A DNA stretch of 64,000 bases from positions 2,108,001-2,172,000 of the forward strand of contig NC_087118.1 of the NCBI RefSeq assembly GCF_963855985.1, read 5' to 3'. The first letter of the stretch is position 1. The number at the start of each line of letters is the position of its first letter. Position numbers and translations under genes: made by a program. This DNA comes from Ostrinia nubilalis. Taxonomy: Eukaryota; Arthropoda; Insecta; Lepidoptera; Crambidae. The notes beneath the pieces are model-generated. The model was not told the origin of the DNA. It saw only the letters and a program-made list of their open reading frames with translations, and made no database searches. Positions 1 to 10,846 of this stretch are shown here, piece by piece.

Positions 1-2046
1 CGGGTCAAAGATAACACCAAGGTCTTTCATTGTTGAGGTGCGAGTGATACTACCTTCGCCTAATTTATACTCGTAGTGAGTTAGCTGACGATTTCGCCCA
101 AATGACATTACGTAGCATTTGGTAAGATTAAGTTCCATCTTATTCTGTTTGCTCCATTCGTGAAAGGCATTAATGTCCTCCTGGACCAACTTACAGTCAC
201 CTGCTACAGCAATTTCTCTGTAAATTTTGAGGTCATCTGCGTAAAGAAGACATCTCGAATTTTTAAAGATTTTAGTGACGTCATTCATCATTAATATAAA
301 AAGGAGCGGTCCCAAGATTGACCCTTGATTAACTCCGGAAGGAGTATAGTAAGGTTTTGATGTATAACAGCCATATTTTACATACTGTTGCCTATTTGAT
401 AGGTAATTAAAGAGAAGCTGCAACAAATGAGGAGTAAATCCAATGGCCTTGAGCTTAGCCAACAGTACATTATTATCCACTCGATCATATGCTTTGCGGT
501 AGTCGAAGTACAGGACATCAACCTGTTTACCTCTGTCCAAGCTAGATGAAATATAACCGACTAGAGTCAGTAAATTAGTGTTTACAGATTTTTGGGGCCT
601 AAAACCATGTTGCTCGTTGCAAAGATATGATTCGAGTTGACTGTAAATGCTCTTAAATGTAAGTATTTCAAAAATCTTAGCGAAGGTTGAAAGAATTGCA
701 ATAGGTCGGTATTCTTCTATTGTTAATTTGTCTTTGGTTTTGGGAATTGGAATGACTTTGGATATCTTCCATTCTGGTGGGTATATAGTAGTCGATATAA
801 TTAAATTTACTATGTGGGTGATTGGTCCGCATAGAAATTTTCGGTTGTTCTTGATTATAGATGCAGGTACTCCATCAGGACCAATGGACGAGGTAGGTCT
901 GAGCTTCTTGATAGCCTGATCAATTTCACCAGGGGTAAAAGCAGAAATCTGCACATATGCGCCCTGGTCCGAGAAAGAGCAAGCTGGATCAGATTCGGGG
1001 GGAGCAGATCGGTAAACGCTAGCAAAAAAATCAGCAAAAGCATTCACAGTATCGACACCCGAATATTGGTTGCCTTTAAAAGAAAGATTAGGCTCAAAAC
1101 CACCGCCACTACGCAAGCTCGAGATGTATTGCCAGAAAGTTTTAGGATCTTTTTTAATATTATTTTCTAATTTTTGCATGTACTTAGTAAAAGTTATGTG
1201 CATCAACTTCTTCAAGGATGCACGCAGATATGAAAATTTTGCATATGTATGAGGACAATCAGTTTTCCTCCAAGCACGGTGCAGTTTGCGCTTCTGATTA
1301 ATTTTGCTGATGATTTCATTATTAAACCATACTGGGTATCGTTTAGAGGGAGATTTAAGTCTGCGTTTTTTGGGAATATGGGTATCAAAAATGTTGTATA
1401 TTATTTTGTAAAAAAGTTGTGTTGCTGTTAATACATCCGTAGAACTGAACACTGGGGTCCAGTCAGTGTTTTGGAATTCATAATATATGAAAGGGAAATT
1501 GGCCTTTTTAAAGTTCCAATCCAGGGAAGAGTCAATGTTGCTAGGTTGAAGAGATCCGGTCCGCTTAGAGGCCGGGTAATGGACTTCGATATCAAGTGGA
1601 GGGTGATACGGATCGATGCGAACGATACCTCCATTTTCCGCGTTTGAAACTGCCACCAGATCAGTGCACTCCCGGGCCAGGACTACATCAAGTTTGCTGC
1701 CATGTGCATTGTAAATATTATTGTGATCGAAAATATTACAGAATGAGGTAAAATAGCCGTAATAATTACACACATTATGAGAAGCACTGTTAAGATTAAG
1801 ATCACCAAGAATAAACACAAAGCCATTGAGATGAGGTAAGAATGATTCGACCTTAGTAAACCAGTCAAAATAAATGTTATCCGTAGCGCTAGGGCTTATG
1901 TATACGACGCACACGTAGACAACGCGACCGCCGATTGTTAAAGATGCCCAGAGATCTTCACCATTTGGAGTCTCAAGTTCATTACGACGAGACAGAGTAA
2001 TCCCAGGCCATGCTCCTAAAAGGACGCTATTGTCGTTGTTCGACAT
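1..2046 (-). CDS. LINE ORF2, endonuclease C-terminal part plus reverse transcriptase, open to the window edge
   Basis: The frame is open from an ATG at 2046 to base 1 (682 codons) and has no stop in the window. It begins inside an APE-type endonuclease: the GDLN motif lies near residue 80, and the usual N-terminal strand is missing, so this copy looks 5'-truncated or its true start is disrupted. A reverse transcriptase follows, with a NQGSILGPLLF-type motif near residue 570 and the catalytic YADD near residue 601. The thumb region runs off the edge. The EN-RT order is that of non-LTR elements, which nick a target and prime cDNA synthesis there. The RT style suggests the Jockey/CR1 group; the clade is inference. 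No frameshift was seen, so the copy is fairly young. Confidence 0.85.
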   Translation of the reverse strand, partial: MSNNDNSVLLGAWPGITLSRRNELETPNGEDLWASLTIGGRVVYVCVVYISPSATDNIYFDWFTKVESFLPHLNGFVFILGDLNLNSASHNVCNYYGYFTSFCNIFDHNNIYNAHGSKLDVVLARECTDLVAVSNAENGGIVRIDPYHPPLDIEVHYPASKRTGSLQPSNIDSSLDWNFKKANFPFIYYEFQNTDWTPVFSSTDVLTATQLFYKIIYNIFDTHIPKKRRLKSPSKRYPVWFNNEIISKINQKRKLHRAWRKTDCPHTYAKFSYLRASLKKLMHITFTKYMQKLENNIKKDPKTFWQYISSLRSGGGFEPNLSFKGNQYSGVDTVNAFADFFASVYRSAPPESDPACSFSDQGAYVQISAFTPGEIDQAIKKLRPTSSIGPDGVPASIIKNNRKFLCGPITHIVNLIISTTIYPPEWKISKVIPIPKTKDKLTIEEYRPIAILSTFAKIFEILTFKSIYSQLESYLCNEQHGFRPQKSVNTNLLTLVGYISSSLDRGKQVDVLYFDYRKAYDRVDNNVLLAKLKAIGFTPHLLQLLFNYLSNRQQYVKYGCYTSKPYYTPSGVNQGSILGPLLFILMMNDVTKIFKNSRCLLYADDLKIYREIAVAGDCKLVQEDINAFHEWSKQNKMELNLTKCYVMSFGRNRQLTHYEYKLGEGSITRTSTMKDLGVIFDP

Positions 2047-2434
2047 TGTTGCTACTTTATTAATTATCCGTTTTCAAAGCTATTTCTTCCAAACATTGTT
2101 TTTATTTCACACGAAAGAGAGAAATTCGTTAACACTTTTTGAAATTTTGAGGTTAGGTTTCAGTTAGATTTTTGTTCACTGTTTTCACTATTTACACTTT
2201 GGTCTTTTAATGAGATAACAGCAATTGCGAGGAATTAGCACTATTGGAGTCCAGTTATAACACTTTTTAGTCCAGATTAGCAAAATTCACGAAAATATGC
2301 AAAAATTTGTCGGAAGTATAGACTGACGCGAGCGCGTTCCGTTTCACTTTTTATGGCAGATAGCTGAAGAATATTTCTTTATGTTCGCGAGGCTAGTGTA
2401 CAGAAATGACGTGGGAAACTGACACGCGGATTGA
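2047..2434. other. Non-coding stretch upstream of the LINE frame
   Basis: This is AT-rich sequence upstream of the minus-strand LINE ORF. I see no endonuclease N-terminus in any frame, so it is either 5' UTR or flanking DNA. No gene was recognised. Confidence 0.4.
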
Positions 2435-2633
2435 TCTTTCGGCAAGACAACGCGCCCGTTCACGCCGCACGAGTTGCGAGGCCAAGCCCTGAAAGACACC
2501 GGGTTCTCAGAGATTGGCCACCCACCATATAGCCAAGACCTTTACCTAGCGATATTTTCCTGTTTTTCGATTTGAAAAAGGACTTACGGGGCCGGAGATA
2601 TGCAGATGACAACGAAATTAAAGATAAAAAAAA
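2435..2633 (+). pseudogene. Mariner transposase C-terminal remnant
   Basis: Three short reading segments in different frames resemble the end of a mariner transposase. The first carries the RQDNAPVHAAR block with the second catalytic aspartate. The second reads like the HPPYSPDL block, here HPPYSQDL. The third reads SDIFLFFDLKKDLRGRRY. At least two frameshifts separate them. The N-terminal DNA-binding half and terminal inverted repeats were not found, so this is a dead fragment. In the family these residues form part of the DDD catalytic domain used for cut-and-paste at TA sites. Identification rests on the order and spacing of three family motifs. Confidence 0.75.
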
Positions 2634-3751
2634 TTTTTTGGGTGGGTAAAAGGCATTGTATGCGAGATTTAAGAAATGTATTTCTTTTGAGGGAGATTAT
2701 ATTACAAAATAAAAAATAGAAACCATTTATTTTATTTCATTAAGTACCTTAGACCGCGGAATTATCAGCCGGCCCTCGTACTTATGACAAAAAACTATAG
2801 CAAAAAAATTATTTTAGCTAATAAAAACATTAACTTTACTTCACCGTGTCTATTTTCCGACACTACACCTTTTAAAACTGTTTGTTTAATTTCGAATTAT
2901 CGCAACACTGAAGTTTATTAATAGGTACTTTAGAGATGGTACGATTATACAAACTCCACTAGATTAAAGTTTTCTAATCGTAAATACAATAAATGCTTCT
3001 TAAAATTAAGTTTTTATTTATTTTACTTTGCTCATACAACCCTGACGCTTGAGCGGTGACGTAGATCAATTCTAAACACAAAAAAAAATGCGCTCTTGTG
3101 AGCGTAGTAGTAAGGTGCGATTTCGAATGCACCATGTGCGTTGGATATTTTGCATTATTATTATTACCGTTAAAATGTCGGCATCTGATCCTACACAAAG
3201 GAGTGCAATTCCTGTTGCTACTATTATGTATTCTGTGGCGCCGATGACGCCCGAAACACGAAGATGAGCGAAGTATGTATTGTATCAGTGCGAACCCGAT
3301 GTCCGTGCGGCGGTAATAATGTATTTAAATGAAAGAAGTGCTAAAAGATAGAAATTTTGTTTAGATACTGAAATCAATCGAGTTTAAAAACAAAATCTTG
3401 TCTTATCTCCTATCGAAAGTGAAGGAACAAGAGTTTGCCAGTGTGTTATTTCTAGGTGTTCAGTTTGCGGTATTAAGTAAGTTAAGTTTTATTTTAATAA
3501 TTACTATCGTAAAGACGTAAAAGTTATTAAGGTAGAGAGCTAGAAATGTAAGGAATAACGAACCTGTATGAAAGAGCATTATTGTCATCTGTTTACAGTA
3601 CTTTTGAATGATAAGTAGGTACAATCGTATCACACACATAAAAGCATGGTTTAGTTAAAAAATAATAATAATGTAGGTTCTGTAAAAATTTTTTTGCTGA
3701 TTTGTGATCAGAATAAGCTACTTAATCAACTCCCTAAATATGGCGGGTATT
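2634..3751. other. AT-rich stretch without recognised genes
   Basis: About 1.1 kb of AT-rich DNA. Short frames occur but none resembles a known protein. It lies between the mariner remnant and the copia LTR and may be old flanking DNA. Confidence 0.5.
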
Positions 3752-3881
3752 TGTTGTAATTAATAATTTAATAATATCAAAATATGTACACAGTAGCGCC
3801 ATCTAGGCTGTATAAGTATTTGTCATTGCCACTGCGTCTTGCCTACTTTTTAAAAAGTTACGAATAAATCACTCTGCACTG
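3752..3881 (+). repeat. Copia LTR, left copy
   Basis: 130 bp beginning TGTTGTAATTAATAAT and ending at CTCTGCACTG. It is identical at every position to 27517-27646, which follows the end of a copia pol frame. An AATAAA signal lies near the end, as expected for the R region. It may be the 5' LTR of the nested copia element or a separate solo LTR. The DNA after it shows no obvious gag, which leaves the assignment open. Confidence 0.8.
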
Positions 3882-4734
3882 ATGTGGACCGCGATTGTGA
3901 TACCTGGGACTCATTCAATTTTTGAAGTAATTTTTGGTAATGATGATTTACCACATGGTCTTAGTGACTTCAATGTAGCAATTATTAGGAATTGTGAATA
4001 GTAGTGATTGGATTCCTAAAAGCTAGGTAGTTTCTAATAGATAGCTATGGTTACTAGTTAGAAACACTAGACATCTACTTGGATGGCTTTTATTTGGAAG
4101 AGTGGATAGAGTATAGTAAACTAGTAGTAGAAAGAGTAACTAGTTGTAGAAAGAGTAACTAGTTGTAGAAAGAGTAACTAGTTGTAGAAAGAGTAACTAG
4201 TTGTAGAAAGAGTAACTAGTTGTAGAAAGAGTATCTAGTAGTACTGAAAGTTTAGTTTCCTCATTTCCGAAAGCACATAAGTTGCTTGAAATAGGATTGG
4301 CCGAGCGGATACTGTGCTGTTCTTTTGGTTTTTTTCAGATGATCACACGAGGACGTGTGACACGCAGGATGGCCGTGTCGCAGACGGTCATGAGTACGGA
4401 CACTAAAGTGAAACGCAAGTGCGCCACCTAGCGGCGAATCGGCGCAACACCGCTTTGGCGCGCTTCGACAGAGTCGTAACGGTCACGGCGGGACGGATCG
4501 AACTCACTTTCGCTCCGGACGCCGACAAGAGAAGACATCGTCACGGAACTGTCCCACGTTTCATCTAGTGCCTATTTTATCGCTCGACGAAGTCTAGATT
4601 GTAGTACTAAGAACTAAGTGCTGATTTTGAACTCTGTTTGACGATTATTAAAAGTGTTAGAACACAAGTCTCATTCTCATTGCACGATACCCTATTTCGC
4701 CCACAATATCTGAGGTTCGAATCCCTGACGAGCC
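3882..4734. other. Unassigned DNA between the left LTR and BEL-1
   Basis: No gag-like frame is visible although a copia 5' leader would be expected here. It contains a 19-bp tandem array, then GC-richer sequence, and a perfect tRNA B-box-like GGTTCGAATCC at 4714-4724. It may be part of another LTR element or a tRNA-derived repeat. Confidence 0.4.
4129..4242. repeat. 19-bp tandem repeat, six copies
   Basis: The unit AGAAAGAGTAACTAGTTGT repeats six times with starts at 4129, 4148, 4167, 4186, 4205 and 4224. The first and last copies are slightly degenerate. Confidence 0.95.
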
Positions 4735-5403
4735 GACATATAAATCGTAATATATACGCGGTAGTACGTTGCATTCGGTTAAAACAAGAAAATCTATGAA
4801 ACGGAAATCGTTCCGAATTCGATTGATTAGACAATAATAAAGTAGTTGTGTTCGACTTTACCTCAGGGAAATCTTTGCAATTTATATCACAACTAACACT
4901 TTCATTTGGCACCAGTTCTGGTTCACTTAAAAAAGTAGGCCCATGCCACCACAAATCTGATGAAATAAGTTCGTAAATATGTGTACCGCGCGATAATAAA
5001 TCCGCCGGGTTTTGTTTACCTGCGACATGTAACCAATTCGAGTTGTTTGTTCATTCATTTATTTCCACTTCTCGATTTTGCACGAATGATTTTAAGTTAT
5101 TTGGAGATATTTTAAGCCAGCTTATTACGATAGTTGAGTCTGACCAAAAATATGTATTATCAAAAGTTAATCTTAATGAAATTACAATTTTTTTGTATAA
5201 TTTTGCGCCCTATGTTTACAAGAGTACCGCACAGTTCTAATCGCGGTACGCTAACCGGTTTGACTGGAGCTACCTTTGATTTCGCACACAATAACCTGAC
5301 AGTGATCAATGGCTCGCCCATTTCGCTATAATGAACGCTACCTACGTATGCACATGCACCGTAGGCACAACCGTAGGCTTCTTGCGACGCATCCGAAAAT
5401 ATA
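4735..5403 (-). pseudogene. BEL-1 pol fragment, RNase H and connection region
   Basis: Minus-strand pieces resemble BEL RNase H: FSDASQEAYG followed by the VPRLELCG block, then a DSTI-type and an NPADLLSRG-type motif and WWHGPTFL. These match the order in the better-preserved BEL-2 at 52016-53446. In-frame stops and frame changes occur around 5040-5160. Similarity ends at about 4739, before any integrase zinc finger. The fragment continues the frame that ends at 6343, with a MITE between. Confidence 0.8.
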
Positions 5404-6342
5404 GGGGAGAGTTCGGTATATTGTACCGCCGGGTAAATTGTACCACCCTCATATTTCGTAAAGTATTTATTGAATGTCTGTAATTGCAACACTCAGCGAT
5501 ACACAACTAAAATCAATTAATATCGGCCATGTGGTTTTTGCCGTGACAACAAACACGTGTGTTTTATTTTGAAAAGTATTTTTTCATTGTTTTCAAGTAA
5601 CTTTTGACAATACATGTTTAGTTTGTAATTTTGTTAAATTTAATCACAGGGTGTTTCTAATATATTATTTAGAAGCGTAAATTAGTGTGGATTACAATTA
5701 TTTGAAACATTTTTCGGTATTTATAAGCTATATTTTTTACCGATTTTTTAAAAGCACTATCACCTAGTCGGCTAAATTGTACCTCATCAAGTTGTATGGA
5801 ACTTTACCAAAGGATTTTGAATTTTTTTTTAGTGAATCATATTTTGAAGTTATAATAGCGTAGTTATGTTTGACTAACAATAAATGAAAGCAAAAGACTG
5901 GCAAAGTAGATTAGGTAGAAGTGTGCGTTACGATAATTGGAATTACAAAACTTGTACTCAAAATCGTGATAACGTGAAAAACAATATCGATTATCATTGT
6001 TATTAACTACCGTTCCTTTTCGTTTCCTAATTTGTTAAGAATGTATCGTATAATATTTTGCCATAGTTTTTTTATAGGCTTGAAATTTATTAAAATCCAA
6101 TTTAGTAACCCTGTGGTACAAATTATCGAACCGGTTGGCTAAATTGGACCGAAGCTCTGAACTCGTACTTTGTTGTACTCATACAACTCGTACTCATACA
6201 ACAATCATGTTAATTAATACTTATGAAATAGTAAGTTGAATAATGTATCTTTTATTATATACCATGGACATTAGCAAAAACAAAAGAAAACTATGTGTAA
6301 AATGGGATTGAAAAAAACTGATCCAAATTAGCGGACTCTCCC
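5404..6342. mobile_element. Non-autonomous DNA transposon (MITE-like) inside BEL-1
   Basis: It breaks the BEL-1 RNase H reading. The ends are imperfect inverted repeats starting GGGAGAGTTCGG on the left and GGGAGAGTCCGC on the complementary right. A 3-bp ATA direct repeat flanks it, and leaving out the insert restores the RNase H frame. Inside, a GGCTAAATTGTACC-like word recurs near 5430, 5768 and 6131. There is no transposase. The superfamily is not certain; a 3-bp duplication would fit PIF/Harbinger. Confidence 0.7.
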
Positions 6343-6515
6343 ATAAGTAACTCCGTGATTTTTGAATTTTCGCATCTAATATGACGTGGAATCTTTAAGT
6401 TATTTAAATTATTTAAATTGCCAATAAATTCTTGCCAAATTAATAAAACTGAATTAGGTATGGGATCGTCCCAACCAATTTTACAAAGCCATAATTTTTG
6501 TAAAATTATTTTTGC
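6343..6515 (-). pseudogene. BEL-1 pol fragment upstream of RNase H
   Basis: The minus strand reads KIILQKLWLCKIGWDDPIPN and then a region ending in KITEL, which is the conserved BEL block between reverse transcriptase and RNase H. It is bounded by the MITE on one side and the gypsy provirus on the other. The matching upstream half (SQIYDPLGLLAP) is at 11297-11400, on the far side of the gypsy insertion. Confidence 0.85.
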
Positions 6516-6519
6516 GATA

Positions 6520-6910
6520 TGTAACGCAACACCGTATGCCAGCCTATGCCTGCCTCGCCAAGCCAGCGCCAAGCCAGCGCTAAGCCAGCGTTAAGCCAGC
6601 GCCAAGCCAGCGCCAAGCCAGCGCCAAGCCAATGCCAAGCCAATGCCAAGCCAACGCCAAGCCAACGCCGCCACATCCGTAATGCAGAGTACGCCACTTG
6701 ACTACATCCGCTATAAGACTGTGACGTCACTACCGGTTGGTTATCGATGGCCACACCATTTGGGTGGGGGTTTTGTATTATATAGCCGAGGAGCTCATTT
6801 TCTGGGGCATTCGATACCGAATACTAAGTTAAGCTGAAACTCTGTCCGATTACTGTGCGAAATATAAAAAGTTGACTTGTAAGCAAGTGTTTCCATTCCC
6901 TTCTGTTACA
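6520..6910 (+). repeat. gypsy-1 5' LTR
   Basis: 391 bp, TG...CA with TGTAAC/GTTACA ends. It carries ten 11-bp minisatellite units at 6557-6666. Outside the minisatellite it differs from the 3' LTR at about three positions. A TATATAG sequence near 6779 is a plausible TATA box. Confidence 0.9.
6557..6666. repeat. 11-bp LTR minisatellite, ten units
   Basis: Units are GCCAAGCCAGC with variants (GCTAAGCCAGC, GTTAAGCCAGC) and a fixed 3' block of two GCCAAGCCAAT and two GCCAAGCCAAC units. Confidence 0.95.
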
Positions 6911-6924
6911 CTCAGAAGTGGGAT

Positions 6925-9900
6925 ATGAAACGTAATCGTCCTGGAGATGGAGGCTACAGGGTCCGGCCACCTGGATGGAATTCATCAGACCGAGAACCAC
7001 ACCAAAACGAAAACGAAGATGACCGTGATTTATCACTACCCCCGGCAAGAAAATTATTGAAGCATCTTTTGGAAAATGAAGTGGACAGGGCGATACGTGA
7101 CCTAGAACAAGAAACTGTGCTCATCGTGCTGCATCGCTCATACCAGAATTTGACCCAGACGGAGAAGAAAAAAAGTATCTACGTGATTGAAGAAAATCGA
7201 TCAGCTTGGAAATATACACGATTCGAACGATAACATCAAGGTGGTGAACACTGGTGGAAAGGACGTCGTGTGGAAAGCTGGTCAAGTCCTGACGTGCTCC
7301 TTGAGCTGCGAGGAGCCAACAGTAAGCCAGGTCAGTATCCAAGCCATGTCATCTTATGATTTCTGTTTATTTAAAGTGCCAAGCCAGTCTCAACTCAAAA
7401 GTGCCTCGCCTATGTTAGATTCACATTATGTCTCATCGGTAGATCAAAAGTCCGACCCTATGATAGGTGGTGTTTCGCTGACCGATATAAGGATAGGAAA
7501 ATTAAATGAAAACGAGCGTAGTAGTTTGATTCCTTTATTAATGCAGTATGAAGATAGTTTTTCAAGTAGTACAAAAGACCTAGGATGTACAGATTTAGTT
7601 CAAATTAAAATTAAACTTGCCACTGATCAGCCCATATATCGACAACCTTATTATCTCATTGTGAGCAAGAGATACTTAAGTCTAAAGTTTCGGAATTATT
7701 AGATGCCGGTATTATTATAAAAGAATCTGAGTCTAATTAGGCATCGCCCGTAATAAGTATTAGTAAAGAAAAAGAACGGCGAAAGCAGGCTTTGCGTAGA
7801 TTATCGTGCCCTGAACACTTTAACGATAAAATATAGAAAGATCACATTTAAAAATTAGCCGGTAAGGTAAATTTTACTTGTCTCGATATGGCACAAGGGT
7901 ATCCATCAGGTTTTACTGTCTCCTGAAGACTCTCACAAAAGTGCTTTCATAATGTCAGCAAGGACAATTCGAATATGTAAGCAAGGACAATTCGAATATG
8001 CCCGCGTTCAGTCTAGCCAATTCACCGGCTGTTTTTATGCATTTTATTAATAAACTCGTGAACGCTATCTAAAACGGAACAGCATCTAATACTGACGGTT
8101 CTCAAAACGAAATCCTGGCGTTTTTAGATGATCTCTTATTGCCCTCGGTAGATGTCGATTCAGGAATTCAAATATTACAAAAAGTGTTGCAAATGTTCGA
8201 AACAGAAAATCCTTAAACTAAATATAAAAAAAAAATGCTCCTTTCAACAAAATAAAGTACAGCTATTTAGGTCATGAAATTCCACAACGCGGAGTACAGC
8301 CTGCAGAAACAAAGTTGACTGCAGTTTCACAATATCCAGCACCCAAAAATGTTCATGAGGTCCGTCAATTATATATCGGTTTTTGTAGTTATTTTCGAAA
8401 ATTTATTTACAAGTTCGCACAAATAACTTCCGTCCGTTAACTTATCTAAACAAAACAAAAAATTACTTGGGTTTGGGATAGTAAGTAAACAAATCGCCAG
8501 TTTTGAGGAACAAAAAAAGTGTATTTGTGCTAAGCCGGTTTTAGCATTATAAGATTCTGCCTTGCCGACAGAAATACGTACAGATGCATGCAAAGCAGGA
8601 ATTTTATTTTTGTTTTATTTTATTTTATTAAGGAAAACAAACAGTTGTTAAGTAATTATACAACCAACACCGTTAAATCCACAAGAGGACTATGGGTCTA
8701 GAATGCGCGCCACGAAACGGTGCAACCGCGCGATTTTATCGATTTAACGTGATAAGTTCATTCATTTACCATCCAAAATAATTGATAAGATTCTATCACG
8801 GAGCGCACGGAATAGCAGGTATATTATTACAACGACAATCTGATGAAACTTTTCGACCCGTCATGTACTTTAGCGGCGTTACTTACTTGTAAGGAAGAGA
8901 GCATGTATCATACTTAGCTACGAACTCGAAACATTGGCGGTAGTCGAGTCGTTACGAAAATTTCGTGTGTATGTAGTAGGTAAACATGTCAAAATTGTAA
9001 CTGACTGTACTGTAGTGCGAGCTACTTTAACGAAGCGTGATATTATCCTACGAATCGCAAGGTTGTGATTATTTTTTTTACTCAAGATTGTGATATAAGT
9101 AAGTGTTGAATACAAACCAGGCGAGAGGATGCGTCACGTCGATGCCCTGAGTCGTCATACAGTTACAAGTTTCGGATTGGTTTCATACAGTTCAAGATAA
9201 GATAACATTTATTTCCAAGAATATGGTACAGTGGTTTGATCATAAAATAGTTACTTAATAAAGCACATTTTAGTAAATAATTAAAAATACAATGAAGTGA
9301 TTAATTCCGATTCCATTATATTATGTCTAGGTTATATACTTAAATTGAATATAATACTACACAATATGATTTATAAAATACACATTACAATGTCAACCTT
9401 TATTCCTTTGGAGTTCTTATGGAGTAGAAGCACTTAGCTAACAGCCATTTGTTTAAAGTGTGTCTAAATTTATTTAATGTTTCAAGTCTCAGTAAACCTC
9501 AGTAAATTTCAGTCCCAAGGCGATAAATTAAAAATTATACTTGATCAGTTAAAAAGTAGTACGGCAGGCCCCGATATAACAAAAGATTTTGTGTTGATAA
9601 ATGATATGTTTTACCGAAAAACACTATACGGGAATCGTCTTGTAGTAATTCCCATTTATTGGTAAGATTCAATAAGATGCTCCAGAACAGCTAGGTGGTA
9701 AATACCTATATAGTTCAAATGCATCATGACGAAAAAGGGCACGGTAGGATTAAAACGTTGTATACCTAGAATTGATCAAAACTGATTTTTGGTTTCCTAA
9801 AATGTCACGATTTATTCGTAAATAGGTATGTAACAGTTTTTTACATTGTGCTTATGGGAAAGGCGAACATGGCAATAAGGAAGGTATGTTGCACCCTGTT

Positions 9901-10597
9901 CCCAAGCCAACCGAGCCTTTTCGAATGGTCCACGTAGACTATCTTGGTCCATTCTGTAGAATAAAATAAAAAGGGCAAGCGTATAAATGTTAGTGATAAC
10001 CGACGCATTTTGTAAATTTGTTATTGCGGAACCAACTCGAACAGTAAACTCAATAGAAACTATCAGAGTACTAAAAAGGATTTTAGTTTGTTTGGATATT
10101 TTTACTAGTAGTAGATATTTTAGGAAATTTGGAACAGATAGACAGTTTAAACATACGTTGACAGCTATTTCATGCCCGCGTGCTAATGGCTACAAACAGA
10201 ACTATTCGCAATGCTTTGCGTGCTACGGACCCGGGCGAGGCTGCGGGTAACTGGTCCAATTCGTTGCCTGATGTAGTCTGGGGTATAAACAATACCATTA
10301 ATGAAACTACTGGGTTTAAACCATATGAGTTGATGTTTTCTCGTAGTGGTAGGTCAGTATGCGATGTTTCTATACCGGGGCGTGTTGTTGAAACCACACA
10401 AGAGCAAACCTGCAAAAGCAAGTGATCGTATAACAAAAGCTAGTGCCAGGATGAAACGTAATTTTGATAAACGTCAAAAAAAAAACGCTCATGTTTATAA
10501 GGAAGGTGATCTGGTGCTTTGGAGACAGACTCCTATTAGTAGTACTGCTAAGGTCAACACTAAGCTACATAGCTCTATTCTAGTCCCTATATTATAA
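6925..10597 (+). pseudogene. gypsy-1 gag-pol remnant
   Basis: The gag-like start at 6925 is short and changes frame. A reverse transcriptase N-terminal block follows (7500-7700), ending near QPIYRQPYYLI. Fragments of the RT palm appear as LDMAQGY, FSLANSPAVF and FLDDLL around 7870-8140, where FLDD stands in for the usual catalytic motif. RNase H scraps lie at 8560-8890, a GERMRHVDALSRH motif at 9120, an integrase start at 9985 (VITDAFCKF) and an integrase C-terminal block at 10180-10590 (NFDKRQKKNAHVYKEGDLV). More than ten frame changes or stops separate these, so nothing here is functional. Retroposon DNA interrupts it at 8598-8806 and probably at about 9195-9500. Confidence 0.85.
8598..8806 (-). 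mobile_element. Short retroposon-like insert in gypsy-1 RNase H
   Basis: The gypsy-1 RNase H reading stops after GCAAAGCA and resumes near GCGCACGGAATAGC. The roughly 200-bp insert has, on the minus strand, an A-rich tail of AATAA-like units at its left end, as in a LINE or SINE 3' end. The family is not recognised. Confidence 0.5.
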
Positions 10598-10846
10598 CCA
10601 AAGTTGTTAGCAATGATGCATGATGGTACAAACTCAGAAGCATCAAGGGTTTAAGAAGATACAAAAGTTTTACGGCATTAGTTTCTGCAGACTCTTTGTG
10701 GCCTTACTAAAGTATAGCTCCTGTGTCTGACAGTGCCAGCAGCTCGGCCGAGCAGTTGGAGACTGAATATTTAATAGATCTGCTGGAAAGCTAATCACAA
10801 ACATCTCTGTTCCCATTGCGGGAGCAATTGTTTCAGGATGGCCGAT

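Noticed and set aside
4700..4735. tRNA gene at the GGTTCGAATCC word
   Set aside because: No matching acceptor stem or A box at the right distance upstream.
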